Source of the DNA: Balanoglossus misakiensis
Lineage: Eukaryota > Hemichordata
Length of the DNA stretch: 64,000 bases
Assembly (NCBI GenBank): GCA_040954595.2
Contig: CM082596.2
Coordinates: 8,928,001 to 8,992,000, forward strand
Direction of reading: 5' to 3'
Shown: one piece after another, positions 1 to 11,448 of the stretch
Layout: each line of letters starts with the position of its first letter
How positions within the stretch are numbered: position 1 is the first letter of the stretch
Notes under the pieces: generated by a model
The model's database searches: none
What the model was told of the DNA's origin: nothing
What the model saw: the letters and a program-made list of their open reading frames with translations, nothing else
Made by a program: the position numbers and the translations under genes

Positions 1-10
1 TGGAGCAAGA

Positions 11-84
11 CTAGGTACAGGTCTGTGTGTGTTCCCGGCGTTATACAGTCTGGGTAGGAACACACACAGACCTAGTACCTGTAC
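11..84. repeat. Short imperfect inverted repeat
   Basis: The sequence near 11-35 returns as its reverse complement at 57-84, around a spacer of about 20 bases. It could be a MITE remnant or hairpin. No target duplication is visible at the window edge. The rest of 85-590 shows no gene that I can support. Confidence 0.5.
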
Positions 85-596
85 GCTGGGCGAGGTGATC
101 GACCGTCACTCCACACAGTGCATCCCTACTCCTACACCCTCGAAATTGTGTGCATATTTACAGTTAGAATGGGGATTACAACAATTTAGCGGAGACTAGC
201 GATGTGAACTTCACTCTGTCGTGTCGTGTCGATTCCTGTTGACACATTATTACACACGCATTGGCGACCTGGTGAGTTGATTATTGAGTCAAATTGTCGC
301 AAAAGGAACTCTGAAATGACACCTTAAATTATCTAGACATTATTTATAAATTTTGTGTAAATATGGTTATTAGATCATCTAGTAATGACCGGCAAATTAA
401 GAACGCACAAGTCCGACACCCCTTAGCAACCGAACGCGTCCATAAAAAATGGCGCCTATGAAAACCGCGCGTTTTCAGCAGCAGTCCCGCGTCAACAAAT
501 GGAGGCGGTAAATATATCCCATATACATGAATTTGGTCTGTTTTGTTATAAACCAACTTAATAAAATGTTCCAGTGCTTGTTTCTGTCATACTTAC

Positions 597-1046
597 CCTA
601 GCAACGAACAACTTCCGAGCAGCCGGCCTCGTGGTAATGTCTTCGTTCATGATGGGTGAAATAACACAAGGCGATGATGAAGTACTACTCGTACTTGCCT
701 CCTGCTCCCAATCACGGCTACGTTTGGAAGCGGGCCGTGGCATTTGTGGGCAACACAAATCGATGTTGTTACGTGGTTTTATTGATGGTATTGCACCTGT
801 AACCAAATTCAGCCTCCTCTTATAGCCCGATTTCCACTGCGCGTATCCGACAAAGTCATCAGGCACTCGAAAGTGTGCACCACAAATGATGCTCGTCGGC
901 CCGCCTTTTATCCAGTCACGCCTTGTCCTTTTTACAAACCTGTCCCATTTCAGTGCTACTGCTGGATCACTGGGATAACTATGCATGGATATATTATCAT
1001 TTAAACTCGAGTTGCTACATCCACCAACAACGCAGCGTTTCACCAT
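597..1046 (-). CDS. THAP-domain protein, first coding exon (partial)
   Basis: The THAP domain is a C2CH zinc-binding DNA-binding fold. Reading from ATG at 1046, the product starts MVKRC and shows the first Cys pair (CVVGGC), a Trp about 30 residues later, and the second half ICGAHF, with the conserved spacing and start-proximal position. A serine-rich tail follows. The frame meets a strong donor, GTAAGT at 596-591, after 150 codons, so the last residues of the longer open frame are intron read-through. Downstream exons would lie further left, and none is evident before the window ends. The same THAP-plus-linker layout is found at the N terminus of ISL2EU- and P-type transposases as well as in host genes, so this may be a transposon remnant. 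Confidence 0.75.
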
Positions 1047-1343
1047 TTTGAAAGCAGACGACGGACACACTTAGCAGACGATGGCGCTCACTGTACTGGC
1101 AATGCACAGTAAAATCCTGCTGTTCCACTAGTGACGTCATTTTCCCCATTAGGGACGCGCGAAATCCGAAACTTCACGATCAGCGGCATACCATAAAAGT
1201 CACCCCAAAAATACGTTTTTTTCTGTTTAAAAACACATTTTTTAAAGATTTTTTTTGCCCTTTTCCAGGAAACATAGTAAGCTTGGACATGAAATCGTTT
1301 ATTCCTGTTTAAATTAATGTAAAATTTTGACAGGACCTGGACT

Positions 1344-1796
1344 TTAAACCCCGGTGCGGGGTATAAAAGACCCCCCAAATCAGTGGCGAATCTTAATGCT
1401 GTTTGACTGACAACTTAACACACAACACCAACTATCTTGGCTCTATGAAAATCGGCCCAAACAGGTCCAAGAATAAAGAATTACACCACACAACGACAGT
1501 AGTTGGCTTTATAAACACACACAACATAAAGTTATCGACGAAAAAGTACACGAGCTTTTGAAACAACAATGATTTTGGGAGAAATCTGGTTTCAGTGCTT
1601 TTCAGAAGCGTCCCTGGGAAACAATAACCATGCCATTCAAACAGTTGTCAATCGCGTGGAAGTGTAAAGTGTTATATTATTTTCTGTGTACATGAGAGCA
1701 ATTACACAGTCATTATGCACGACGACCACTCCCAAATAAACAACTATACAAACACACGTTAATCCGAATCCCGGTACTTTCCGCACCGGGGTTTAA
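1344..1796 (+). mobile_element. TTAA-flanked MITE, copy A
   Basis: A 453 bp element bounded by TTAA at both ends, with a 16 bp terminal inverted repeat (TTAAACCCCGGTGCGG). It has no coding capacity. TTAA target duplication suggests piggyBac-type mobilisation. A second copy lies inverted at 4691-5137. Its right end supplies the end of the decarboxylase coding sequence. Confidence 0.8.
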
Positions 1797-4700
1797 GCTC
1801 ACCCACAAATTTCTTAAGAAATCTGAAGAATACATCAATGGTGTCTTTGTGAGTGCGAAAATGGAGAACGCACATTCGAAGTCGATATTCTCCATGGATT
1901 CTTGTTGAGGAGAGAAAGAAGGTACCATCCACTCTAAATTTCTCCCTGATTGCTGTATTGAACTTTTCATTAGACTTGCCATCTCCTGTTTCATAGTAGA
2001 ATGTAAAGATAGTCAAACGTGGTGGACGGTCGACAATGAATCCTGGTATTTCTGGAGAAGATGATAAAGAAAAACACTCATTTAAAAAAAACCTTCCAAG
2101 TAAAATATGTGATCACGTCGTAACAGTATATTGATAAATCTGTACGGTTCCACTGATCAGAATTTTTTGACATTGAAAATAACTTATGTGTTTCCATTTC
2201 ACAGATTCATGATTACCGCGTACTTTGTAGATTAAAATACATAATTATCTGCTTGTTTGTTTCAATATTGACAATCAGAAATTTGCTCAAGATTAAGTCT
2301 ATTATACTATTTCCTGGCCTAACCTTTGATAGTCTTGTAAGCATATCGAGCAAGCTGAATCTTTTCTGTCAGAGATGCAGAGAACGCTCCCACTCCATAA
2401 AATTGCAATGGCAACCACACTCGCAGTCCCCTGCAAAAAAAAGTTTGTGAAAAGTTTCATACCATTAATGTGCTGGTATTTCTTCTCTTTTAATGTAATA
2501 TCATTCTCACGAACAGAGCCATCTATTTGCACTCCAAGAAAAGAAAGCAATGCAGTATTTAAACTATTACTGTAAAGAGGTAGCCCGGAGACCAGGGTGT
2601 CGATCTAGAATACAACGCCCGGGGACAGTCGAGTAATGTCCCGCTGATCTGAAAGATAGTAGCCCTGGCAACGATCAGGGTCGCTTAGTTACGAATGGAT
2701 AACGAGTGATCTATCAAATGTTGACGGGCGCCAGTGGTTGGATGATATAATTAACAAAGCTTGGTTATGAATATTCATACACCTTCAAAACCACTCGCAC
2801 ATCCCGTTTTGAAAACATACTTGGTGACTCCACCTCTATTTCCTTATTTAGAATGCAATGATGTCATTTGGTTTACATTGAGTGACCAATTAGCTTACAC
2901 ACAAGATTTACCACCCGTGTCGTTCTACGAACAGAATTCTGTTCGTAAATAGAGACTGTCCCCGGGCGTTTCTTTTCCCCTACGCCCTGGTCTCTGGGCT
3001 AGTAAAGAGGTGGTTTAAGACGATGCATAGGTACATTGTATATTTAAAAAGATAATCTTCTTACATGAGAGCTAGTGCATAATTAAGAATGTTAGGCTTA
3101 ATTCTCGAGATATATGAATCAAAACAATATATGTGACATATGCTCACTATACAAAACTAATTTATGTGTTCATATTTATATAATACCTGTTGGGTCTGGT
3201 TAATTCAAACGACACATGGATCGGAAATTCTTCATAACGTTTATTATGGTCTTGCAAATATGGCGGCTGTTCTGTCATAAGCGCATCTCGGAGTTTGAAT
3301 CCCTCTCTTACAATGACAATGCCAGTTCCAAATGGAACATATAGACCTGTGCACATTTGAAAACAAAAAGTCACTCAAAAGTTTAGAAGAAAATTTCCTC
3401 CCATCACATATCAATAAATATACGAACATTTTTTGGCATGAATAGCATTACGAATATGCCCCTAAATGGTATTGTCTATACTGCTGAGGTCGCTCAGAAC
3501 TTTGGGAGGCAATTTTCAGGTCCCATAGTGCACCTTGCCCACATAACTTGATCTCTGTAGCATTTAAGGTATCTCAGAATCAGATTTGTCAGAAGTCCCC
3601 ATAGCTTTTTGAGTTCCCAATGAGCAAAGAAAAAAAGGAAGAAAGAAGAAAAAAAACAAATGACTGTTCATGCCTGCTATGGTACACCCTTGTAATTATG
3701 CGGGAGTCAATTGATGTAAACCCCTACCCCCCCCCCCCCCCCCCACCTCGCGCCTCGGGCGATACGGGACAAATGTGGGAGATTCGACCGTTTTTGCCAT
3801 GAAACTGTGCCCGAGGAGGTGGGGCAATTGCCTCATTTTGATCCCACTATTCCTTTCACAGAATTTATGAATGCCCCACCCATGGGGGTGGGGAAATGTG
3901 GGGAATTAACTTGTATTAGGTGAGGATTTTCAAGATTGTTTGCCCCTGGGATGTGGGGCATTTGACAGATTTCACAAGGCCAATTTCCAAATCCCACTAA
4001 ATCCCGAAGTTGGGGTGGGGTGGGGTGGGGGTTTACATTGACTCCCGCATTATTTTGAAAATAAAAACAGACATTAGAATTAGTTAAAAATTCAACATAC
4101 TTTTGTGGGGATCAACAATCATAGAGTCAGCTCTATTGACGCCTTTAAAATAGTCCTTCAGTTCTTCCACTAAAACAAAGAATCCACCATATGCAGCATC
4201 CACATGGAGCCACAGATTGTATTCCTCTGCCACATCAGCGATTTGGTGTACAGGATCCACTGAACCCACACTTGTAGTGCCAATGGTTGCTACCACCATC
4301 AGGGGCAACAGACCACCCTGTATAAAATAGAATGTGTAGTGCTTTTATGACTACATGTTAATTGTACAAAGTGGCATTGCAAGAAAAGTTGTGAATTTTG
4401 CCAAATTTTACATTTTTACATAAATCGGTAGGTCTAATACTGATCCACATTTGAAAAATGCGTCTTGGCGGAAATGGTGCATAATCACCCAAAAATAGCA
4501 CTTTTCTTAAAGTGCCTATGACATGCCCTATACAACCACACGTAAAATCACTCTTTGGGTCTTTAAGTTAACGTATGTTACTATCTGGCACTGTGTATTG
4601 CCCTCTGTGCTTAGATAACAGGCAAGTAAAAGTGGCGAGTGGGCGTGTACCCCTAACCCAACTCAGTCGATTTTTTTCGGCTTTTCGAAGTTAAACCCCG

Positions 4701-7700
4701 GTGTGGAAAGACCGGGGATTCGGATTAACGTGTGTTTGTATAGTTGTTTATTTGGGAGTGGTCGTCGTTCATAATGACTGAGTAATTGCTCTCATGTACA
4801 TAGAAAATAATTGAACACTTTACACCTCCACGCGATTGACAGCTGTTTGAATGGCGTGGTTATTATTTCCCAGGGACGCTTCTGAAAAGCACTGAAACCA
4901 GATTTCTCCCAAAATCATCGTTGTTTCAAAATCTTGTGTACTTTTTCGTCGATAACTTTATGTTGTGTGTGTTTATAAAGCCAACTACTGTCGTTGTGTG
5001 GTGTAATTCTTCATGCTTGGACCCGTTGGGCCGATTTTCATAGAGCCAATATCGTTGGTGTTGTCTGTTGTCAGTCAAACGGCATTAAGATTCGCCACTG
5101 ATTTGGGGGGTCTTTTATAACTCCACCGGGGTTTTAAGCGGAAGACTTATCTTGATGTGGACAAATAGTCTTTCACACCTTTGTAAATCCTCTGCCTGTA
5201 ATGTGAGGCAAGGGCTCTCTGATCACAGGCATGAAAAAAGGTGGCAAATTCCGGCATTCGTGCACATTTTTCGGAACCGACACAATATGCAATGCATAGA
5301 CAGGTACCCTAGGTGAGCTCTTGATGGGGAAAAATGAAAACTTTTTAAAGCATGTCACAAACCCTTTAATGAGTCCACAGCTTAACAAATAGGTGTCAAC
5401 AATGCAAATGGCCGTTTTTCTCAGTTTGCATTTTTGCTGCTTTTGACAACTTCAGAAGAATTTAGCTTCGGTCTGCGTTGGCCGAATTTGCTCAAATTTT
5501 AACAAGGGATTGTGTATGACCCATCCAACAAATACAAACATTTTTTTAGTCGATAAAGTGTCCCTAGCGGGAATAAACTTTGATTCAATACAACTCATCA
5601 TGAATTTGATCAAATTTTCTAAAAATCTAACTTTCAAACGCTGTTACTCCTCAATGGAAGCAGATAACGCAAAACCAAATTTTCATTTTTTTGCACGTGT
5701 ACCCTAGTTTCGAATGACATATTAAGATGCATGATGCATGGTCAACTTTTTTACTTACCGGTAATTTCAATTGAATGACATAATATCAAAAAATGCTTTT
5801 TTTAACCATTACCGGGGATCTATAATATATGCAACTCAAACAAAAGTTCAAAAACTCAGCTTCCAGAATACAAAATGTATGTATGGTTTAAAGGGGTTTA
5901 AACGATGTCTTTGATGAGAAATAGGCCTCTGAAAAAGTCTCGACGGTTTCATGCAATGCCAACTTAAAAGAAACTTCTCATCTCTGTGGACAAGTCCTGC
6001 TGGATTTTAATCTGGAAGCAAATTTTCTTTCTTTTGTTGCGTAGCCCCAAACAATTTTTTTTTCAAAGTTTGCTGATGATCTTTTTTTTCAAAAATGTGT
6101 TACCCTTTACCTCTCTGTCTTTCTTTACCATGTCCCTTAAATTCTTAGGATCCATTCTGAAATCGTCATCCATTGTGACTTCTGTGATAATGGCCTCAAA
6201 GAGACCAGTGGTCTTCAAAGATCTGCGCACACATATATTTGTCATACTGGTCGTGTAAACAACAGCACTAGAAAGGAACAAACATTTCTTTATCAAAGGG
6301 TGGTCTTCTTTGATACTCTTCTTTGTCCGATTCCCCATTTAGCGAGTATTAATTTTCTTTTATTTTAATGTTCTTTTATTTCATTCACTGCATTGTTATC
6401 TTCAAAAAAATTTACGCTACTTTTTATTTTCACGCTATTTTGGCTCTCGCGTATTTCGCGAAAATTTATTGCTCGCGAAAATAAAGTGTTTATAGTATTT
6501 CATGTGTATTAATTGTGTTAAATACGCAATAGGTAATGATATAGGTAGCCATCATTTTCGTTGTTCGTTTGAGCCAAGTCTGCTCCTTATTATGCAAATA
6601 CACGGATGAAAATTTTTTGACTATAGTATAAAATTTGAGCATAATGAGGGGACCTTAATGCCTGTGAGAGATGGAATTAATATGTATCTTGGATGGCTGA
6701 AATATACAGAGATTGGTGATAGATGCATACCGTTTGAAGTCTTCACCCTTCAACCCTTTACTGTGTCTTGCTGCGAGTATGGCCAGTATTGTCCCTGCAG
6801 AACCGCCTGAGGTCAATGTTCCAGCAAAACCTTCCGGGAAATTGAAGAGCTTTGCTGCCCAAGACACCACGATTTTTTCCATACGCGCAGACCCAGGACA
6901 AACATTGAAGCTGGCTGTGAGAGAAAGAATTTGATTGGCAGCAAACTATCTATCTATCCATCCATCCATCCATCCATCCATCCATCAATTTCATTCATTC
7001 ATTCATTCATTCATTCATTCATTCATTCATTCATTCATTCATTCATTCATTCATTCATTCATTCATTCATTCATTCATTCATTCATCCCTCCCTCCCTCC
7101 CTCTCCCTCCCTCCCCCCTGCTCCATTCATAAGTGTCTGCACCTTGACCAATTGTCATTGTTGAGTGATGATGGCTTATTTAAATGTAATGCATACATAT
7201 CCAAGAGATTCACGAAACCCATTGGAGGAGGCTAAATGACATACCTGGAAATCGATTCATAACTGCTGCAAGATAGTCTCCAAGGGCTGCCACATATGTG
7301 CTCCCACCTGAGATACTTCCCAGCTTGCCAGAGCAGTCTGAGATTCCTGAACTGAGTACATGGTCATCAATGATTGACAGAAGATTGTCTTGCATGAATA
7401 AACAAATAAAGTTTAAAGATATTAAGACTTAAAGGGACAAAGTCTCTCTCTCCCTACCCTTTTTACATTAATTATGTTTGATACAAGACACCATTTATGT
7501 TATTCTACATGTGGATATATATTGAATCAACGTTTGACCACACACACCTGCCATCCAGCTTGTAGACACGAGAGTGAAAAAACTCGCCAAAAGAATAATC
7601 AGTCTCTACCATTTATTCATTTTGGGCGAGTTTTTACTTTCATATCATACAAGTAGGATGGAAGTTGTGTGTGGTTGAACGTTCATTCACTACATATACA

Positions 7701-9243
7701 CAGGTCCATTAACATAAATGGTGTCTTGTATCAAACATAATTAATGGAAAAGAGGCAGCAAGAGAGAGACTTTGTCCCTTTAATGGAGACTAGCTGCAAA
7801 GAAACAATGCTTTCATAATTATACACAAAATGACCCTAATTTTCTAGAATTGCAGCTTAGTGTAACAATTAACTGAATTATTCAGAACACACTTTTTAAT
7901 GTGAAATTAATTTACCATACCATGGTTTTTTGGTAATCTTTCAGAATATTTGAACATTTGTCTGATGGTTTGGTCGAATTCTGTTGAGTACATGTACATA
8001 CATGAAGTGATCAGGAAAAACATTAAAAATAAAAATAAGACCAACTGCCGGTACAATACTTTGGAAAATTATTTTAATTATTTGCAATTTAAGGGGACTG
8101 CTTGGAATTTCCCCATATAGAGACATATGTGTAATGCTATTTCGTGAGTGACCCTCAGCCTCTCTTTAATTTTATTAATACCCAATATTTTATTCTTACT
8201 TTATGGACAAACCAGGATATTCTGAGAATTTTATTTCTTTTTTTAAATTGGTAGGATATTTTTGAGGTTGTCTTTTACTTTTAATACCCGTAGAATAATT
8301 TTATTGCCAGTCGCCATTTGCTCACTTTTTAAATTTGGGCAGAAATTTTTTCCAGTCTTGTTTCTAATTATATGTAGAGGACATTGTTTTTGTTTCTTTT
8401 TTGAGTTATTTTATTGTTTTTTTTTTCGCGGGTTATAATTTGAGGGAAGTGACATCGTTCTATTTCTTGTAATGAAGCTACTCACTGAAACAGTGCACAA
8501 ATATACTACATGTATATCCATCAACAATTCATCTTAATGTTCACAAACTCTAGAAAAAAGATCAAATAAAATTCAAACGACTTGGCTTTCTTGATTTCTC
8601 TATGAAGATAGCTGAAGCCATTTTTTGTGTTTTACTGTTTTCGGATCATAATTTTTTTATTTTTTTTGGGGGGGGGGTCACCATTCTTTTTTCTGTATTA
8701 AACCAATTGCTACTTGTTAATTATTTTGAAACAGACATGTCATATCACTGATCATCAAATGCATCTTGATACTCACAAAAGTGTGAATAAAACTCAAACT
8801 ATGACACAATTATATACCACTGTAAAAATATTGCCAGGTTGCCACAGACCGTGTGTATTTGTAAACATATGAATTTTGTGTCTCTATGGTACTTTGTGTT
8901 ATGAAAATCTTGCAACCAAATAATGTGCTGAAAATTCATGATGTATATATTTTTTTGGCACCCAGCCTTTGCCAACAATCTTCCAGAACCCCTCCCCCCA
9001 AGGATATTAAATGACCCACCTCTTACCTATATCTTTGGGAGCCTCTTCAATAGCACAATCCAACAGTCCAGCAGTTTTGTCCTCCTTGATGTTGATGGCT
9101 GGGATTTGCCCACTTGCTAATTTCTGTAGATAATTTTCAGCAAAATTGACGACTTGGTCGGTTAGAATTCGACGTTCTTGGCGTGTGTGAGGCCTTTCCA
9201 ATGGTTGATGGGTGCTGACACTTGCTGCATGATCAGACTCCAT
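1759..9243 (-). CDS. Group II PLP-dependent (aromatic-amino-acid type) decarboxylase, complete
   Basis: Eight exons join in phase to 492 codons: 9243-9027, 7388-7245, 6914-6731, 6267-6111, 4317-4101, 3346-3187, 2430-2324, 2051-1759. All introns are GT-AG. The family decarboxylates amino acids in the cytosol using pyridoxal phosphate. Visible landmarks are SGGS (near 110 and in TSGGSAG), D274 in DAAYGG (pyridine nitrogen contact), K306 in DPHK (Schiff-base lysine), and LPLQFYG near the C terminus. The start ATG at 9243 is the one that begins the conserved N-terminal region. Two oddities stand out. The position that stacks on PLP, normally His, reads Asn192. The last ten codons (after GELK) and the stop lie inside MITE copy A. 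Introns hold a MULE-like MITE, a C-rich MITE, MITE copy B, a CATT microsatellite and a palindromic TTAA MITE. The substrate cannot be assigned; aldehyde synthase activity is possible. Confidence 0.9.
2581..3001. mobile_element. MULE-like MITE with 9 bp target duplication
   Basis: The ends are TAGCCCGGAGACCAGGG and its near-perfect reverse complement. An inner inverted pair (CCCGGGGACAGT and ACTGTCCCCGGG) lies nearby. The element is flanked by identical 9 bp GTAAAGAGG at 2572-2580 and 3002-3010. A 9 bp duplication is characteristic of Mutator-type transposition. It is noncoding and sits in a decarboxylase intron. Confidence 0.75.
3699..4049. mobile_element. C-rich MITE with terminal inverted repeats
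   Basis: TGCGGGAGTCAAT...GTAAACCCC at the left returns inverted at 4030-4049. The interior has a run of about 18 C and G-rich stretches with repeated TGGGG. It is noncoding and lies in a decarboxylase intron. Confidence 0.6.
4691..5137 (-). mobile_element. TTAA-flanked MITE, copy B (inverted relative to copy A)
   Basis: A 447 bp element, the reverse complement of the 1344-1796 copy with scattered substitutions. It is bounded by TTAA at 4691-4694 and 5134-5137. It lies in the intron between the exons ending at 6111 and beginning at 4317. The remaining intron sequence (5138-6110) shows no further feature. Confidence 0.8.
6947..7118. repeat. CATC / CATT tetranucleotide microsatellite
   Basis: Uninterrupted runs of CATC, then CATT, then CCCT-rich tetramers in a decarboxylase intron. 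The Ser-Ile-His-Pro and Ser-Phe-Ile-His open frames across it are repeat artefacts. Confidence 0.95.
7429..7783. mobile_element. Palindromic TTAA MITE
   Basis: TTAA plus AGGGACAAAGTCTCTCTC at the left is mirrored by GAGAGACTTTGTCCCT plus TTAA at the right. Nearly the whole element folds back on itself, including a GGCGAGTTTTT and AAAAACTCGCC pair near the centre. The same family recurs near 21.1-22.3, 30.9-31.3, 47.2-47.5 and 57.2-58.5 kb. The intron from here to 9026 is AT-rich and otherwise featureless. Confidence 0.8.
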
Positions 9244-9387
9244 GGCTACACTGATAGAGGCACTGTCCCTGTATATGGTATATGTGATACACGTAACTGC
9301 ATGTGTATGTATTTTTATCACACCTCACGTATTCTGTCGTATTCGTGATTGGCTGAGGCGCTCACGTGACATACATGTAGAGAAAAA

Positions 9388-9406
9388 AGTGATATATATA
9401 TAAAAT
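9388..9406 (-). promoter_or_regulatory. Possible TATA box of the decarboxylase gene
   Basis: On the minus strand, TTTTATATATATATC lies about 150 bases upstream of the ATG at 9243, with a CACGTG E-box at 9363-9368 between them. The call rests on position only. Simple AT repeats are common here. Confidence 0.3.
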
Positions 9407-9793
9407 GGCAAGAGTTGATAAAGCCCTATATTGATATTGCCCTCTGGGTTGTTTTGGTGTTCTGCGCACGACTTCTGTGCGTAACAAACTGTCGTTCAAT
9501 GGCTTCCTACACGATCAGTCAACTCCCGCATCTATGGCTTCAAAGCGACACACAGGCTTAACACCTGTTCAACTGGATGATATTTTACTGCAAACGGGCA
9601 GTAAATACAACAAAATCGCAACCAACAGCGCAGTATCCTCATAATTATCTGTGTTCGAAATAGGTATAGTTCTTGGAAGATCAAGACATTTTACATTCTC
9701 AGCAACGTACGGCATGGACGCAATCCTCCCTTCTTCTATTCTACAGTATATATACGTTCAAATGTTCAGTGTAATAAAATTAATAACATGATG

Positions 9794-9947
9794 CTCGGGC
9801 AATATCACGATTTGAAGCCTGCCCTTGGGCTGGTGATCTCTGACCATAATATTGATGATGCCCTCGCCTGCGGCTCGGGCATCATCAATATTATGATCAG
9901 AGAGCACCATCCCTTGTACAGGCGTCAAATCGTGATATTGCCCTCGC
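9794..9947. repeat. Near-perfect hairpin (inverted repeat)
   Basis: GGGCAATATCACGATTTGA at the left and its complement at the right frame a second inner pair built on CATAATATTGATGATGCCC. Arms of about 70 bases surround a short loop. It is probably a small foldback MITE. No TSD is evident. Confidence 0.7.
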
Positions 9948-10987
9948 TAACATGTGTTATTATTTCAATATACAGAGGTCTTGTGACAAGTAGGACAGAC
10001 TGGTTTTTAACAGTAACTGTTAAAACTTTCCATGTGAATTTGACACTGATCATCAACCCATTCACTCACTGTCGAAACCCACTTACATGAAATGTCACTG
10101 TTATGATCATCATGAAAATTGCTGGAGAGGAAACTGATAGTAGTGTACCCCATTCAAGACGACATTGCTTAGCTATAGTCTGTTTTAGTTAGTGATGAAT
10201 TTATATGTAAAACTGGGATGAAAAAGAAAATATTCTGGTAATTTTTTTTCCACTGACTTGGCATACGGCCGTGATACACCTTTATTCTTCTTTCACAAAC
10301 CAGTAGACCTATGGTGCTTATGATATTATATTCTGATCATTTTCGCTTAAGTCATGAAAGAGTTGTCTTTCAATTTTTGTGTTTTTATAACTGTTTTTAA
10401 TTTTGTCAATGGTATATCAACATTTTATACACCTGTGATACTGGGAGTGGGTGCACTGTCAGTCACTTCCAACTGTAGCAATGAATTCCCTTATCAGTTC
10501 CCTTCCCCATTCTATTAAATTTAGCTCCAAAATGTCACAATACTAAGAATTAAACGTATGCATTTGAAAACTTGTTGCAAAACAATATCTTTTCCCAGGC
10601 ATGTGTGAGACTTTATACCAGCATTTCTGACCCCCATGGTTCGTTCAGAACATACTGGTACAAATGCATGGTGCATCGAGTTTTAGCTTAAAGCAAAAAC
10701 TGACATATCTGTTTAATATAAAGTAACTGAAGTAATCCATCTGATCTTTTCACAGAATCCTTGATAAGTCTCCTATGAAGTGTGCTACTTTTAAAAAGTC
10801 TCCTTTCAGGGAAAAAGCAACAAACTGAACACTGCTTAAAGCAGTATATGCAGGTACAAATAATTGAATCATATTTTTCTCCACGAAAGTGTTTAATGAA
10901 TGGCATATAATGTTTACCTGAGCATATATGGTGTAAATGTTGTAGGCAGCTGCTAATTCCTGCACAGAACTCGATGCATTTAAATAC
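9948..10987. other. Intergenic or intronic sequence, no recognised gene
   Basis: AT-rich sequence with no domain. A segment at 10919-10954 is bounded by acceptor-like and donor-like sites and could be the next exon of the methyltransferase. However, its only sensible reading frame does not match the phase of the exon ending at 10988, so it is not annotated as coding. Confidence 0.4.
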
Positions 10988-11168
10988 CTGTTACAGATTT
11001 AACGCGATGTGCAAGCAGTTTGTTCAGTCCTCCTGAGCCACATCCAACATCAAAGAGATTGTCGTCTGCATTCAACATGATCATACTCTCAATATCTTCC
11101 ATATGCACAATTGAATCTTCAGCTCTGATTTGGGCATATTTCGCCAATGCGCTATCGTCCTGATTCAT
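10988..11168 (-). CDS. SAM-dependent methyltransferase, first exon (partial)
   Basis: ATG at 11168 opens a frame of 60 codons ending at donor GTATTT (10987). The sequence DVGCGSGGLNKLLA is motif I of class I methyltransferases, the glycine-rich SAM-binding loop. It is followed by VTGI, the usual beta-2 strand spacing. The short N-terminal segment with Y-A-Q-I-R resembles juvenile-hormone-acid or ubiquinone-type small-molecule methyltransferases. No phase-compatible downstream exon with motifs II to IV was found before the decarboxylase promoter. The gene is therefore either broken or has short exons I could not place. The substrate is unknown. Confidence 0.65.
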
Positions 11169-11448
11169 GATTTCGGTATTGCTTGGTATTTACTCACTGA
11201 TGTCTTTTCAATGACCTGAAGTGAATCACGCAGTTATTGTTTGGTGTAATCTTCTGAAAGTTCATGGTCGCTCTTCTGTGCACATATGGGCACCTTTGGC
11301 CAAAAAGTGTCTCCTTATGAGATGACCACACCGAAAATTGTCTTAACTACCAAGGATGTGTTATGATGCAACGTATTATAATTTATCAAACAGCTAGATA
11401 GTCTATAAGAATATTTGAAACATATGTTTCATCAAATTTGTCCTCTTT

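Noticed and set aside
6931-7164. Ser-Ile-His-Pro repeat proteins
   Set aside because: CATC/CATT microsatellite inside a decarboxylase intron.
10750-10965. Second methyltransferase exon near 10919-10954
   Set aside because: Splice-like edges, but phase incompatible with the exon ending at 10988; no motif.
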